64,000 nucleotides of DNA from Bacillota bacterium (GCA_021845645.1 JAJZVM010000020.1:5714-69713), one strand, 5' to 3'; numbered from the stretch's first letter, positions 1-8,656 are shown. Numbers and translations: made by a program. Notes: generated by a model from the sequence alone, not told the origin.

Positions 1-452
1 CCTAGCTCTTGTAGGTACGTAGTCTGAACGAACCTCAAGACGGACTCAATATCATTCAATAGGCCAGCTCCAAACACATGCGAGATAAGAAGATAGGGCC
101 TGTCGCCCACGAAAGAAAAGACAATCTCCGCGTACCCGCCGTCACGCCACTCACGCTCAACGTTGACTAACAGCCTGTGTTCAATAAATATCCTCTTACG
201 GTCCCCTACCGCGAGCCCGGTGCTCGCGAGCAGCAGTTTGCCGAATACATACGTATTATCAGCGCGGTCTAGAGAAACAAAGAACGCACGATATATATTG
301 TCGACCGTTCGAATCAGTTGATCAGCATCTAGGGAACTAATGATAATATCTTGCGATGTATATGCTTCTTGAATCAAATTCACAAGGCGTTTGATGCTCG
401 CTTTGCTAGGATGACTTCGTTCAGCTACGAGCCTCTCGAACTCTCCAGTCAC
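1..452 (-). CDS. Unknown protein, N-terminal part (runs off the left edge)
   Basis: An open frame of 150 codons runs from a GTG at 452 to the left edge without a stop. A good ribosome site (AGAAGGAG, 8 bases upstream) precedes the GTG. The protein begins VTGEFERLVAERSHPSK. It is mixed alpha/beta in composition, with no signal peptide, membrane segment or motif that I recognise. Codon use is AT-richer than in the core genome, matching the neighbouring island genes. It points the same way as the STAND-NTPase gene upstream but is 259 bases away, and that gap shows nothing clear, so it may have its own promoter. I cannot assign a function; in this context it could belong to the defence cargo of the island. 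Confidence 0.6.
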   Translation of the reverse strand, partial: MTGEFERLVAERSHPSKASIKRLVNLIQEAYTSQDIIISSLDADQLIRTVDNIYRAFFVSLDRADNTYVFGKLLLASTGLAVGDRKRIFIEHRLLVNVEREWRDGGYAEIVFSFVGDRPYLLISHVFGAGLLNDIESVLRFVQTTYLQEL

Positions 453-711
453 TAGCAGAACTCCTTCTGTGTGCGTGCGGCTTCGCTGATAATCTATCCG
501 CCCTGAATGGCGCTACCTCACCCTGCTGACTCTGCAGTTGGCGTTCGGCCCAAAGTCGGCATTCTCTCCTGTTGTGCCGCACCAACGCACCGCCCACCTA
601 CCTCCACTACCAAGCCCCGCATCATGCGCTGCAAGCAGAGTTCTGATCGCGGTGCACCGACGTCTTCTCGGCGACCTCTTGATCGTTCATCCAGGGATCA
701 GCCACCGTGCT

Positions 712-2937
712 TCATCCAGCTCGGTCCCTGAGACTTTCAAACATCGCGGTAATCGCCGCGTCACCGTCATCGCGGTGACTCCACCCAGAGTACCTGTACG
801 ACTCATCGTCATCCTCGTCATGGCCTACCTGCTCGCTGAGCCGCTCTTCAAACTCACTTCGGATCCTGTCCACGCCACTTGGCTTAACCCCTAACCTTCC
901 AGCAATGTCCACAGCCTGCTCGAGGTCCGTCAGCGCTTGCGACCAATCATCATAGTCGAGGTCGTCCATGTCCTTGAACCAGTCACCGAACTGCACTCGG
1001 ATCCTCTCCACATCTTCCTCGGACACGTCTCCTTCGTCACTAATGAACTCCGTTAGTTCCTCAAAGTCCTCTAGTGTATCCCATGACTCTATCCCTAACG
1101 CCCGCTTCCGAAGGGACCGATATAGCTCCCCACCACGGCCTTCGCCTGGCAGTTTGCCGTCTGTGACAAGACGTACTATCCGCACAGCACTGGCGACTGA
1201 AATCTCATCGTCACCAATTAACGCGTGTTGCAGTTCTGCAGCTAACTGCCGCATCTCGCTCAACGCTTCAGGGCCCTGGGCACCCTCAACCGCCTCCCCA
1301 GTTGCGAACAGAATCGATTCTGGGGCGACGGACAGCCGAGTTCCAAACGTTCTCCTATAGGCCCGCACGAGCGGTAACCCAGGCTCCACGAGCCCGCGAA
1401 GATAGAGAGGTTGTTCCGCGATCGACGCACCGTTGAGCAGGTCCAGAACATCTCCTGGATGAGCGCGCAACCACGCCTCCATATAGTCCCGGATGGAGGG
1501 ATTCTGAAACCCACCTACCGTCCAACCATCTCGACGCTTCGTGCGGATAAATGTTCCATCAAGCAATTTCACAGCACGCTCAAATTCGTACGCCTTCCGT
1601 TCGCGCGGAAGTCTAACCCCGCGGACTCCTTCAAATGCCTCAAAAGCCCGCCGCAGAACCTCAAGACTTACCTCAGCAGGCAGTGTAGTCAACACGAGCA
1701 ACAGGTCTTGTGCACTCGGCTCCAAATGCTCACTAAAGGCCACGTCCCAAACACGCCAGGGATTGTTCAGATTGGTCATAAACTCCCCTACAAACCCCTG
1801 CGGGTCTTCAGGTTGTCTGCTCAAATCAATCATCGCACCTATAAGTCTCGGGTTGAAGTTTCGGTGTTCAATAATCGGCCGATATACCTGAGGTTGAGTA
1901 AATGCCACGACTACGTTTTGCGGAAGCTGTGAGAAGTACAAATGATTGTACAGAATCCTCGCTCTAATAGCCTTAGTATAGTCTTCAAGAAGAATCATAC
2001 TCTTAACCATATTAAGCTCTCCGTCCGCCAGCTTCCCGTAGGTCTGCAAAGCTCTATTCAAGATATACTCTCGCGTAGTAAGCACAAACCGCTTGTTCTT
2101 CATTGCGGCCACTTGTTTCATAAAGAGTACTAGTCGTGAATCTTCGTTCTTGGCCAACCCTACTAAAGCAGTTTGCCCTAGGAAGTCGTCGTAGAAGAAT
2201 ATCTGTTTCTCGTCTCCAACAAATACCTTCCACGCATCTTCAACAGATCCCCACAGTCGAAACGCTTGGTACCCTTCGTTGAGATACTGGGAAACAACGA
2301 CCTCGGCTAAAGTCGTCTTACCGATTCCAGGTATGCCACTAATCACGCAGTTGTGGGACTTCTCAAGGATTTCCATTGCCCGCGCGAAACTCTGATTAGG
2401 CACGTACTTTCTCGAACTCGCGGTGATCTCCGCCAACGATGCTGCGGTCTCTTCGTAAAGTCCTGAGTTTAGTAGCCGGCGGAGCACCTCGGTGCTCGTC
2501 AACCAAAGCTTGAAATGCGTTCTTTCGACGGCAGGAAACTTGCGGACTAGACCATTAAGGTCCTCCATCCCGTAAATGTCCTGTGGCGAGGCCAAGAAGG
2601 GGGCCATGGCTCGGACCAATTTATCCTTTCTAGCCGGTGACATAGACATTGACGTGCAAAGGATATAGCGCTTCGGCGCGAGCTCCGCTACTTTCTCCTT
2701 TTCGGACTTCATTATACGTTCTAGATCCCTGAAGTCGCTTCGAAGGTAGTGCTTACATTGCACGATTAAGTGCTTTTTCCGGTTTCTACTATGCCGAAGA
2801 TCGATGCCTTTATCCGGTCCCTGTCCGAAGGACTCCAACGCTATGCCAAGTTCACTCTCCAGCAAATCCTTAGCGAGTAGCTCAAACTCGAATGCGGACA
2901 GTCCATCAAAGGTGTACGTTGTCATCGCCTCTTCCAA
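712..2937 (-). CDS. Mrr-like nuclease fused to a STAND-type NTPase (probable anti-phage protein)
   Basis: A 741-residue protein. Residues about 8-110 match the Mrr-type restriction endonuclease fold: the catalytic series is visible as GIDL (Asp46) and QCK (Gln60, Lys62). A P-loop NTPase follows, with Walker A GIPGIGKT at 201-208, an acidic Walker B ending FFYDD at 247-251, and a TTR sensor at 287-289, as in STAND/nSTAND3 ATPases. The remaining ~400 residues are helical and probably form the sensor. Proteins of this build are known or predicted defence systems in which target recognition drives NTPase assembly and nuclease activation. That this one acts against phage is inference from family and island context. 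The start may instead be the ATG at 2925 (MTTYTF). Base composition is lower in GC than in the core genome. Confidence 0.75.
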   Translation of the reverse strand: MEEAMTTYTFDGLSAFEFELLAKDLLESELGIALESFGQGPDKGIDLRHSRNRKKHLIVQCKHYLRSDFRDLERIMKSEKEKVAELAPKRYILCTSMSMSPARKDKLVRAMAPFLASPQDIYGMEDLNGLVRKFPAVERTHFKLWLTSTEVLRRLLNSGLYEETAASLAEITASSRKYVPNQSFARAMEILEKSHNCVISGIPGIGKTTLAEVVVSQYLNEGYQAFRLWGSVEDAWKVFVGDEKQIFFYDDFLGQTALVGLAKNEDSRLVLFMKQVAAMKNKRFVLTTREYILNRALQTYGKLADGELNMVKSMILLEDYTKAIRARILYNHLYFSQLPQNVVVAFTQPQVYRPIIEHRNFNPRLIGAMIDLSRQPEDPQGFVGEFMTNLNNPWRVWDVAFSEHLEPSAQDLLLVLTTLPAEVSLEVLRRAFEAFEGVRGVRLPRERKAYEFERAVKLLDGTFIRTKRRDGWTVGGFQNPSIRDYMEAWLRAHPGDVLDLLNGASIAEQPLYLRGLVEPGLPLVRAYRRTFGTRLSVAPESILFATGEAVEGAQGPEALSEMRQLAAELQHALIGDDEISVASAVRIVRLVTDGKLPGEGRGGELYRSLRKRALGIESWDTLEDFEELTEFISDEGDVSEEDVERIRVQFGDWFKDMDDLDYDDWSQALTDLEQAVDIAGRLGVKPSGVDRIRSEFEERLSEQVGHDEDDDESYRYSGWSHRDDGDAAITAMFESLRDRAG

Positions 2938-3067
2938 GTACCCAGGCAGTTCCTCGCTTGTCGTCTTACACGTCTGCTATGATTCCCCTCCCTTGGTGGC
3001 GCCTCCTTCTAAGGCTGTTATGCCGTGATTCAAGCACTCTCGCAACACGGCCGTTAGACTCTAAGGT

Positions 3068-3165
3068 TGGAGCCGGCGGCCGGACTTGAACCGACAACCT
3101 ACTGATTAGAAATCACTTGTGTCTCCGGCCTTGACAAGAAGCAGCGCATCGCCGACGGAATGGCA
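3068..3165 (-). repeat. tRNA-Arg(TCT)-like 3' half plus element arm (candidate att site, copy A)
   Basis: Read on the minus strand, 3116-3068 is the anticodon loop (TTTCTAA, anticodon TCT), variable loop, T-arm and acceptor strand of a tRNA ending in CCA, with no 5' half. Together with the adjoining ~50 bases it is roughly 80% identical by eye to 7286-7390. Both copies share the stretch around CCTTGACAAGAAG and CGCCGACG. The recombinase gene starts just beyond it. This is what a tRNA 3' end displaced by an integrating element looks like. Confidence 0.7.
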
Positions 3166-3215
3166 TCGAGTGCTTGTCTCAGCCCGAACACGCCCACACA
3201 GCGCGGAGGTATGTG

Positions 3216-4421
3216 ATGCTCATGCCCGAGATGACCCTTGAGACCGCCTGGACCGCGATCAAGGAAGTCTTGCAAGCGGAGGACAACCCCTCCACCACGC
3301 AGGGGACCTACGGTTTCTGGTGGCGGGTGCTGGCGCGGTTTCTTAGGACCGAACAGAAGGGAGCGGTTGGCACGGACGGTGCGCCGCTGCTGCCTACTAA
3401 CCCGACCACACTACTCGAATTCGAGGCTTGGATGCGACAGCCGGTGCGTCAAGGCGGCGGACCGCGTTATGCGCCTGGCAGTGTCGCCGCCGGAGTTGGG
3501 GCGATCAAGGGCTGCTATAGCAGGCTGCACCGCGCTGGCATGATCGAACGTAACCCCGCGTTTGTGCTCCGTAGCCACCGGCGCGATCGCCGCCGCAAAG
3601 ATCGGCGACTGTATTCAGGCGGGGAGATAAAGAGCCTCCTCAGCTGGTCCGAGCGGATGCCGGAGTCCATGCGGTTAACGCGTTCCCTCGCCCTCGGCGC
3701 GCTTGCTGGGCTTAGGTTCGAGGAGATGCGGCCCCTCACATGGGGGGATGCAAACGACGTGACAGGCAAGCTGCACATCTACGGAAAGGGCGGCAAGACA
3801 CGGTGGGTGCCGATCTCGGCCGCTCTCGGCGGATACCTCGAACGACTTCGCGTGCACACCCCGGATGCGAATCTGACGTCGTACGTCTTTCAGGGGGCCC
3901 GAATGGGCACGCCTCTCTCCAGTGCGGTGATCCGCCACCTGCAGTCGGGCGCGAAGGTCGTTATCCCGGACTTCAGCTATCACTCCCTGCGCTTCAGCTA
4001 CGCTGTCAGTCTTCGGCAGCGCGGCGTTCCGATCGAGCAGGTCTCGAGACTCCTTGGGCACTCTGACTACGAGACGACGATGCGGTACCTCGGGGCGTTC
4101 GCATCGGACTCATCGCACGCAGCAAGCGCACTTGAGGAGATCGAGGGGAAGATCATCCTCCAGACTGAAACCACCGTCGAGCCCGCTGTCGAGGCATTGC
4201 CGGAGGCTGGTTCGACGGTGTTGGCGAGCGTCCACCCCAAGGAACAGGCAGTGACCACCGAGCCGACTCACCAGCCTGACCGCGGGGCAGAGCAGAGCGA
4301 TCAAGTAACCTACCTCAGGCAAGAGGTTGAACGGCTGACCGGGATTGTCGAGTCCTTGATTGACCTCCTTCGATCTCAAGGACAGGTCGTAAGGCCGCCC
4401 TCCCCTACTCCCGAAGGATAA
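3216..4421 (+). CDS. Tyrosine recombinase/integrase with C-terminal coiled coil
   Basis: A site-specific recombinase of the phage-integrase family. After an N-terminal SAM-like core-binding domain, the catalytic domain shows Arg in ALAGLRFEE, then HSLRF, GHSDYETT and the nucleophile Tyr in MRYLG. These are the R-H-x-x-R-H-Y residues. I chose the ATG at 3216 because GGAGG lies at 3205-3209; a TTG at 3174 is an in-frame alternative. The last ~90 residues are an unusual tail, acidic and Pro/Thr-rich, ending in a leucine-zipper-like helix (YLRQEVERLTGIVESLIDLL). Such a tail could mediate multimerisation. The gene sits directly beside tRNA-half copy A, as expected for the integrase of an element that targets tRNA genes. 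Confidence 0.85.
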   Translation: MLMPEMTLETAWTAIKEVLQAEDNPSTTQGTYGFWWRVLARFLRTEQKGAVGTDGAPLLPTNPTTLLEFEAWMRQPVRQGGGPRYAPGSVAAGVGAIKGCYSRLHRAGMIERNPAFVLRSHRRDRRRKDRRLYSGGEIKSLLSWSERMPESMRLTRSLALGALAGLRFEEMRPLTWGDANDVTGKLHIYGKGGKTRWVPISAALGGYLERLRVHTPDANLTSYVFQGARMGTPLSSAVIRHLQSGAKVVIPDFSYHSLRFSYAVSLRQRGVPIEQVSRLLGHSDYETTMRYLGAFASDSSHAASALEEIEGKIILQTETTVEPAVEALPEAGSTVLASVHPKEQAVTTEPTHQPDRGAEQSDQVTYLRQEVERLTGIVESLIDLLRSQGQVVRPPSPTPEG

Positions 4422-4744
4422 TAAGGACAACTGACTGCCCGCCGGCGAGCGCTTGCGTCGGCCGTAGCTTCACGCGGCAGCGCTCCTCGGTCTCGTTGGA
4501 GCACGTCACAGTTAGCACCGGGTATCGCCTTGTGCGCAAAGTGTTTCCGCTTCTTGGTCCTGCGCCGCAAGACAAGCTCTGTCCGGCAGTCCGGACAAAC
4601 GCAGCACAGCGCCGGCAACGCGTTTTCCGGTCGGACCTCGCGTCCGTTGAAGTCGACGCAGAATGGCACCATTAGCTGGTAGTCCTGCATGGGCGCACGT
4701 TCAAGCCGATCACCGTCTCCTGGGTCGGACTCCAGCGGCAGCAC
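4376..4744 (-). pseudogene. Truncated CoiA-like protein (zinc-ribbon N-terminus)
   Basis: The central part carries the CoiA-like N-terminal signature: a CxxC pair (CCVCPDC), a basic stretch, then KHFAH. CoiA-family proteins are competence-associated nucleases of 300 residues or more. Here only ~85 recognisable residues remain, followed by an unrelated tail that runs over the 3' end of the recombinase. The nuclease domain is missing. I read it as a remnant, with a GTG start at 4744 or an ATG at 4690. A short stand-alone zinc-ribbon protein is possible but less likely. Confidence 0.45.
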
Positions 4745-4767
4745 CCTCAGCGATCGTTCGGATTCGC

Positions 4768-4806
4768 CGACACGCTCTCTTAGTGGCGGTTCGTAGTGGC
4801 GGACGT
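4768..4806. repeat. Island direct repeat, copy 1
   Basis: This ~39-base stretch (core TAGTGGCGGTTCGTAGTGGC) recurs with a few changes at 7160-7198. Both copies lie a little outside a terminator plus tRNA half. They may be arm sites of the integrating elements. Confidence 0.5.
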
Positions 4807-4852
4807 AACGTTAAACCATGTATTGGCACAAACGCTCGCCGAAACAAACGCA

Positions 4853-4875
4853 AAACCCGCTCTCAGAGCGGGTTT
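4853..4875 (-). terminator. Terminator of the displaced tRNA-Lys end
   Basis: AAACCCGCTCT and AGAGCGGGTTT pair perfectly around one base. The stem is nearly the same as those at 7247-7271 and 7511-7535, each just downstream of a tRNA end. Confidence 0.65.
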
Positions 4876-4889
4876 CTGGCTTCAATCTT

Positions 4890-4946
<57 letters not shown>

Positions 4947-4964
4947 CCGGTCCCGGGCCGTGTG

Positions 4965-6896
4965 TTATTCACCTTCGACAACGAACGGCACTCGGCATCT
5001 AACCAAGTAGTACCTCCTATCCGTATCATTCACCTGTGCATCGATGATGGCGTATGTACCTCCAGCCATATTAGCTGGATACTCCAGGCCCCACAGCGTA
5101 TTAGATGCATCCAATGCCTCCAGTTGAAATGACTGTCCGACGCCTTGTCCCTGTATTTCAAGGCCGACCGTCCACACCGAGCGATTTACCAGAACTCGAA
5201 ACGACAATCTGTCGCCCGTACGAACGCGTTCCGACCCATCAATCCAAACACGATCCACTGTGGGCGGTTCAAGCAACCGCAACGGTCGCACATGGAGGTC
5301 GGGTGCCCATGTCACTCCATTCTTATGAATGTCAACGCGAGTACTCGCCGGTTGCATACCTTCCTTGGTCACCCTCACGTCATACCGTCCGATCTTCAGT
5401 CCCTGAAAAACGTAGTTTCCAGTTGGTCTGGGGGGGCCCTCCTGGAAAACGACGAACTCTTGAAGCACTTCTCCGTCCTCGGCGAGTAGTTCCACACGTG
5501 CTCCGGTAGCACTCTCGGCGCTCACATGCCGTGGGGCTATGCCCTCAGTTGCAATCCCGCAGATGGTGGCGTCCCCAGCTTGTGTGGGCTGTAAAGTGAA
5601 GTTAGCTCGACTCTCTCCCTGATTCGGCAACAAACCTGGAACAGACAAGTATTCATGCTTCCTCTCATAGCCAGGAGCAGATATCTCAACGAGGTGCCAT
5701 CCGACCTGACAAAACGATATCTGGTAAGTGCCGCCCTCATTCGTCCATCCCCCAGTCGATCCCACCCGGATGTTCGCACCACGAATGGGCTCACTGGACA
5801 CGGCATCGGTAACCTGACCGAACAGTCCACCACTCTCAGCTACTCGCAAACTCTCGAACACACTCCCGCCAGCTTCCACCACGACGTTCTTAGCTTCCGC
5901 ACCGATGGCGATAGACGCTAGGCCGCTTCCGAAGGCTCCAATAGCGCGCGATGTGATGTGAATCTCAGCATGAAGCTGATAAATGTCAGGAGGAAGGTCC
6001 AGAAACTCAAACGTTCCATCACCTAGTGTGACTGCACTATAGTTGTTCTGGAGGATCTGCCCTTGTGCGTAAACAGGCACATCGCGGATAGCGATGCGTG
6101 ATCCAGGGTTCACCATAATAAGCTCGCCGCGAATGAGGCCCTTCTGTGGCTCCCACTGCACGCGGTCTGTCACCGGTTTCGACTCATTGTAAAGTGCTTT
6201 GTAAACGCGAGCTGGCGTAACTCCGCTAGAACGCACTATGCCTTCGATCAGCACTTCAACGGTCACAAATCCACGCTGCTGGCGCGCCGCGGCGAACCGC
6301 TGCAGCCACGCAGAGAATACGGCCCTCGCCGCAGGGTAGTCAGTCATTAGAGTACCTTCCATGAGTACCGAACGGCAAAACACGGCTTCTGCCGCATCAG
6401 GGTCTATCATGGCTGGAGTAACGTCTATGGTGGTGCGTGCGGCCAAATCAATAGAAAACGCGACAGACATCGTTTCCATGGCCTTTACGAAGTCATCCTG
6501 TATGGTCTGAAGTTCAGAGCTATGGTAGCCGGCTGACAGCGCCTCCTGAAGTTGTCCAAGGTATTTGGCGACCCGCCGAACCGCTTCGTCCGGTTCTGTC
6601 CCCAGGGCCAAATAATAAGCAACTCTCTGTCCCTGACTAAATGTGCTCATATGAGACGCAAACCGATTAAGAATTCCTTGTAGTTCAGCTTGTCTGATAG
6701 GCCGAGACTTAGCCTGAATCCGCACTTGCGAATCTTGAAACTGCAAAATAGTGTCCTCGTCCCCCTCGCACATAACGCCAAGGAACGCCACATCGTGTAA
6801 GGCGTGGATTACGCTGGTTGCACAATGGTAGTCTTGAAAGTTGAAGCCACCTGACGCACTCGCGCCACCCGTGTGTTGCCTATCAAAGTAAGTCAC
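4965..6896 (-). CDS. Cap4-like nuclease domain fused to carboxypeptidase-regulatory-type beta-sandwich modules
   Basis: A 643-residue protein without signal peptide or membrane segment. Residues 10-200 resemble the DUF4297/Cap4 double-strand nuclease domain: GGFNFQDY near the start, then the acidic run CEGDED (Glu44-Asp48) and QAK (Gln61, Lys63), a PD-(D/E)xK-type site. Residues ~200-250 look helical. Then come about three modules of carboxypeptidase-regulatory (Ig-like) type at roughly 255-335, 350-435 and 440-535, with the typical pattern of GxV, AxVxV, GxYxF and GxYxVxV strands. A last beta domain covers 540-643. In CBASS, Cap4 couples its nuclease to a SAVED nucleotide sensor; here the sensor position holds beta-sandwich repeats that are usually extracellular. 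The GTG start at 6896 has GGAAGGA about 14 bases upstream. Function (defence nuclease with a protein- or glycan-binding sensor) is inference. Confidence 0.65.
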   Translation of the reverse strand: MTYFDRQHTGGASASGGFNFQDYHCATSVIHALHDVAFLGVMCEGDEDTILQFQDSQVRIQAKSRPIRQAELQGILNRFASHMSTFSQGQRVAYYLALGTEPDEAVRRVAKYLGQLQEALSAGYHSSELQTIQDDFVKAMETMSVAFSIDLAARTTIDVTPAMIDPDAAEAVFCRSVLMEGTLMTDYPAARAVFSAWLQRFAAARQQRGFVTVEVLIEGIVRSSGVTPARVYKALYNESKPVTDRVQWEPQKGLIRGELIMVNPGSRIAIRDVPVYAQGQILQNNYSAVTLGDGTFEFLDLPPDIYQLHAEIHITSRAIGAFGSGLASIAIGAEAKNVVVEAGGSVFESLRVAESGGLFGQVTDAVSSEPIRGANIRVGSTGGWTNEGGTYQISFCQVGWHLVEISAPGYERKHEYLSVPGLLPNQGESRANFTLQPTQAGDATICGIATEGIAPRHVSAESATGARVELLAEDGEVLQEFVVFQEGPPRPTGNYVFQGLKIGRYDVRVTKEGMQPASTRVDIHKNGVTWAPDLHVRPLRLLEPPTVDRVWIDGSERVRTGDRLSFRVLVNRSVWTVGLEIQGQGVGQSFQLEALDASNTLWGLEYPANMAGGTYAIIDAQVNDTDRRYYLVRCRVPFVVEGE

Positions 6897-7159
6897 CTGG
6901 TGATCACATTTCCTTCCTCATCCGCTTGTTCGCAATCTGGCCGAGCGAGGTTCGAAAGAGCCTCTTGACGGTTCCGGCCTCAGCGGCAAAGGTCAACGCA
7001 GTGTTTCATGAAGCGGCCAATAGTTCCTGCTTGATACGAAGCACGCTGATCCGGTTGGTGTCGGAGCCCAGGCGTGGTCGCGCGCCGCGTCAGGATGGCG
7101 CTCTCACTGCGTGCTGGGTCCGTTGGCGGCCAGGAGTGGAGGTCCGGAGGTTTCGTATC

Positions 7160-7198
7160 GGCGGCTCGCTCTCTCAGTAGCGGTTCGCAGTGGCAGAC
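7160..7198. repeat. Island direct repeat, copy 2
   Basis: Diverged partner of 4768-4806 (core TAGCGGTTCGCAGTGGCAGACG), lying outside the next terminator and tRNA half in the same order and orientation. Confidence 0.5.
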
Positions 7199-7246
7199 GC
7201 GCCGAGTAGCTGGCCCTCGCCTCCATGCATGATCTCTTGAAACTAC

Positions 7247-7271
7247 GAAACCCGCTTCCCCAGCGGGTTTC
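7247..7271 (-). terminator. Terminator of the displaced tRNA-Thr end
   Basis: GAAACCCGCT pairs with AGCGGGTTTC, with a five-base loop. Same stem as at the tRNA-Lys and tRNA-Arg ends. Confidence 0.65.
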
Positions 7272-7285
7272 TGCCTTCTTCGGTT

Positions 7286-7390
7286 TGGATCTGGCGGTCG
7301 GACTTGAATTGACAACCTGCTGATTACAAATCACTTGCGCGGGTCAAGCCTTGACAAGAAGTAGCGCCGCCGACGAGCTGGCATCAAGGC
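7286..7390 (-). repeat. tRNA-Thr(TGT) 3' half plus element arm (candidate att site, copy B)
   Basis: The minus strand from 7334 gives an anticodon loop TTTGTAA (anticodon TGT), AGGTTGTC, a degenerate T-arm, an acceptor strand and CCA. The 5' half is missing. Bases 7335-7390 match the arm next to copy A but no recombinase gene follows, so this element end has lost its integrase. Confidence 0.7.
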
Positions 7391-7510
7391 TGACTTGCGC
7401 GGCCCAAAACCGCCCCCACAAACCTCCGATTGCTCTCGTGGTGACGGCTCAAGGTGACGCAAGGTGTGTGCCGTCCAGCATTAGCCAGAGGCCGACGTGA
7501 CGGAAACGTT

Positions 7511-7535
7511 GAAACCCGCTCCAAGAGCGGGTTTC
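7511..7535 (-). terminator. Terminator of tRNA-Arg
   Basis: GAAACCCGCT / AGCGGGTTTC stem with a five-base loop, 14 bases beyond the tRNA 3' end. Confidence 0.75.
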
Positions 7536-7548
7536 AGATTTGAAATTT

Positions 7549-7625
<77 letters not shown>

Positions 7626-7638
7626 CTAAGCACAGGTT

Positions 7639-7667
7639 AGTCTAGCATTGCGCGGCCCGCCGTGCAA
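7639..7667 (-). promoter_or_regulatory. Promoter of tRNA-Arg
   Basis: TTGCAC (7667-7662), a 17-base spacer, then TAGACT (7644-7639), 13 bases ahead of the tRNA. Confidence 0.6.
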
Positions 7668-7748
7668 GCAAAACGCGCTTAAATGCGCTGTTCTCTGGCA
7701 CATCCAGCCGGCAGACATCCGCGCACGTGGGTGAACGCGGCCTCCGCA

Positions 7749-8456
7749 TCACTGCACGTGCCGTTCCAGAACGTCCGGATGCAAAACCAGTCGTCTGCCC
7801 CCCAGGACCTCCACGGCACCTTCGAGTCGGAAGTTCTTCAGCAGACGCGTCACCGTCTCGCGGGAGGCGCCGATCAGCAGCGCGAGTTCCTGGTGCGATA
7901 CCGGCATGTCGATGGGAATGGGCCTTCCCGCCGCTCGCTGCGGCGTGGGCACCAGGCGCAGGAGTCCCGCCGCAAGCCTGCCGGCGGCGTCGCGCGTGCC
8001 GAGGTCGAGCATGTGCTGCATCTTGCCGGACAGCCGGGAGCTGTACGCGACCAGCAGGGTCCAGCTCAGATGCACGTCGCGCTGGGCCAGTGCCGCAAGA
8101 TCCGTGTTCAAGATGCAGCCCACCCACGAGTCCTCCTTGGCCTGGGCGGTCGCAGGGTACCTAGCGCCAGGAATGAAGCCGGTCGTCGCAAACAGGCTGC
8201 CGGGCGAGAGCAGGTGCAGCGTCTGTTCCTGGCCGTCCGCGGTCGTCTTGAAGAGCCTGACGGTGCCCGACGTGACGAAGCAAAAGAGCGCCGCCGCCTC
8301 ACCCTCCACGTACACGAGCGCGTGCCGGCGATAGCGCCGCATATGCGTGATCCTGGCGAGCTCCTCGCGTGTTTCCTCAGGTAGTTGCTCAAAGGCCGGC
8401 ACAAGGCTCAGCGCGCTGAAGGACGACGGCGACGCGACGTAGCCCAAGATCGGCAC
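7749..8456 (-). CDS. Crp/Fnr-family transcription regulator
   Basis: A 235-residue protein with an N-terminal cyclic-nucleotide-binding-type beta barrel (about 15-135) and a C-terminal winged helix-turn-helix (about 150-225). The recognition segment reads SHQELALLIGASRETVTRLL. I see no Fnr-type N-terminal cysteine cluster, so it is not an obvious iron-sulfur oxygen sensor; its ligand cannot be told from sequence. It starts at GTG 8456 behind an AGGGGG ribosome site and diverges from the hydrogenase maturation protease. That position suggests, but does not prove, that it controls hydrogenase genes. Confidence 0.88.
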   Translation of the reverse strand: MPILGYVASPSSFSALSLVPAFEQLPEETREELARITHMRRYRRHALVYVEGEAAALFCFVTSGTVRLFKTTADGQEQTLHLLSPGSLFATTGFIPGARYPATAQAKEDSWVGCILNTDLAALAQRDVHLSWTLLVAYSSRLSGKMQHMLDLGTRDAAGRLAAGLLRLVPTPQRAAGRPIPIDMPVSHQELALLIGASRETVTRLLKNFRLEGAVEVLGGRRLVLHPDVLERHVQ

Positions 8457-8595
8457 CCCCTAGCGCAATCTGAGACCCAAACCTGATCACATCATTCCGT
8501 TAACCATGTAAGACTTCAGGCGACGGCCACGCCGCAAGGGCCATTCGGCCCGCCCTGTGTGGCAGGGGGCAATGCGCCTGTCGTCTTGCGCACAC

Positions 8596-8626
8596 GCGCC
8601 AAACCGGCGCCTGGAGGTTCTATACT
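8596..8626 (+). promoter_or_regulatory. Possible regulated promoter of the maturation protease
   Basis: A -10-like TATACT at 8621-8626 lacks a recognisable -35. In its place lies an inverted repeat, GCGCC-aaacc-GGCGC (8596-8610). This would suit an activator-dependent promoter; weak evidence. Confidence 0.3.
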
Positions 8627-8656
8627 GCGGTTGGGATCACACCCGGCGACGTTGGG

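Larger units (their letters stand above)
6897..7548. other. Decayed island end without a gene
   Basis: No convincing coding sequence in 650 bases. It holds island repeat copy 2, a terminator, the tRNA-Thr half with element arm, and about 115 bases (7395-7510) in which I see nothing. Confidence 0.6.

Noticed and set aside
6926..7334. Small frames on both strands between the Cap4-like gene and tRNA-Arg
   Set aside because: They overlap tRNA and terminator remnants, lack ribosome sites and have no protein-like pattern.
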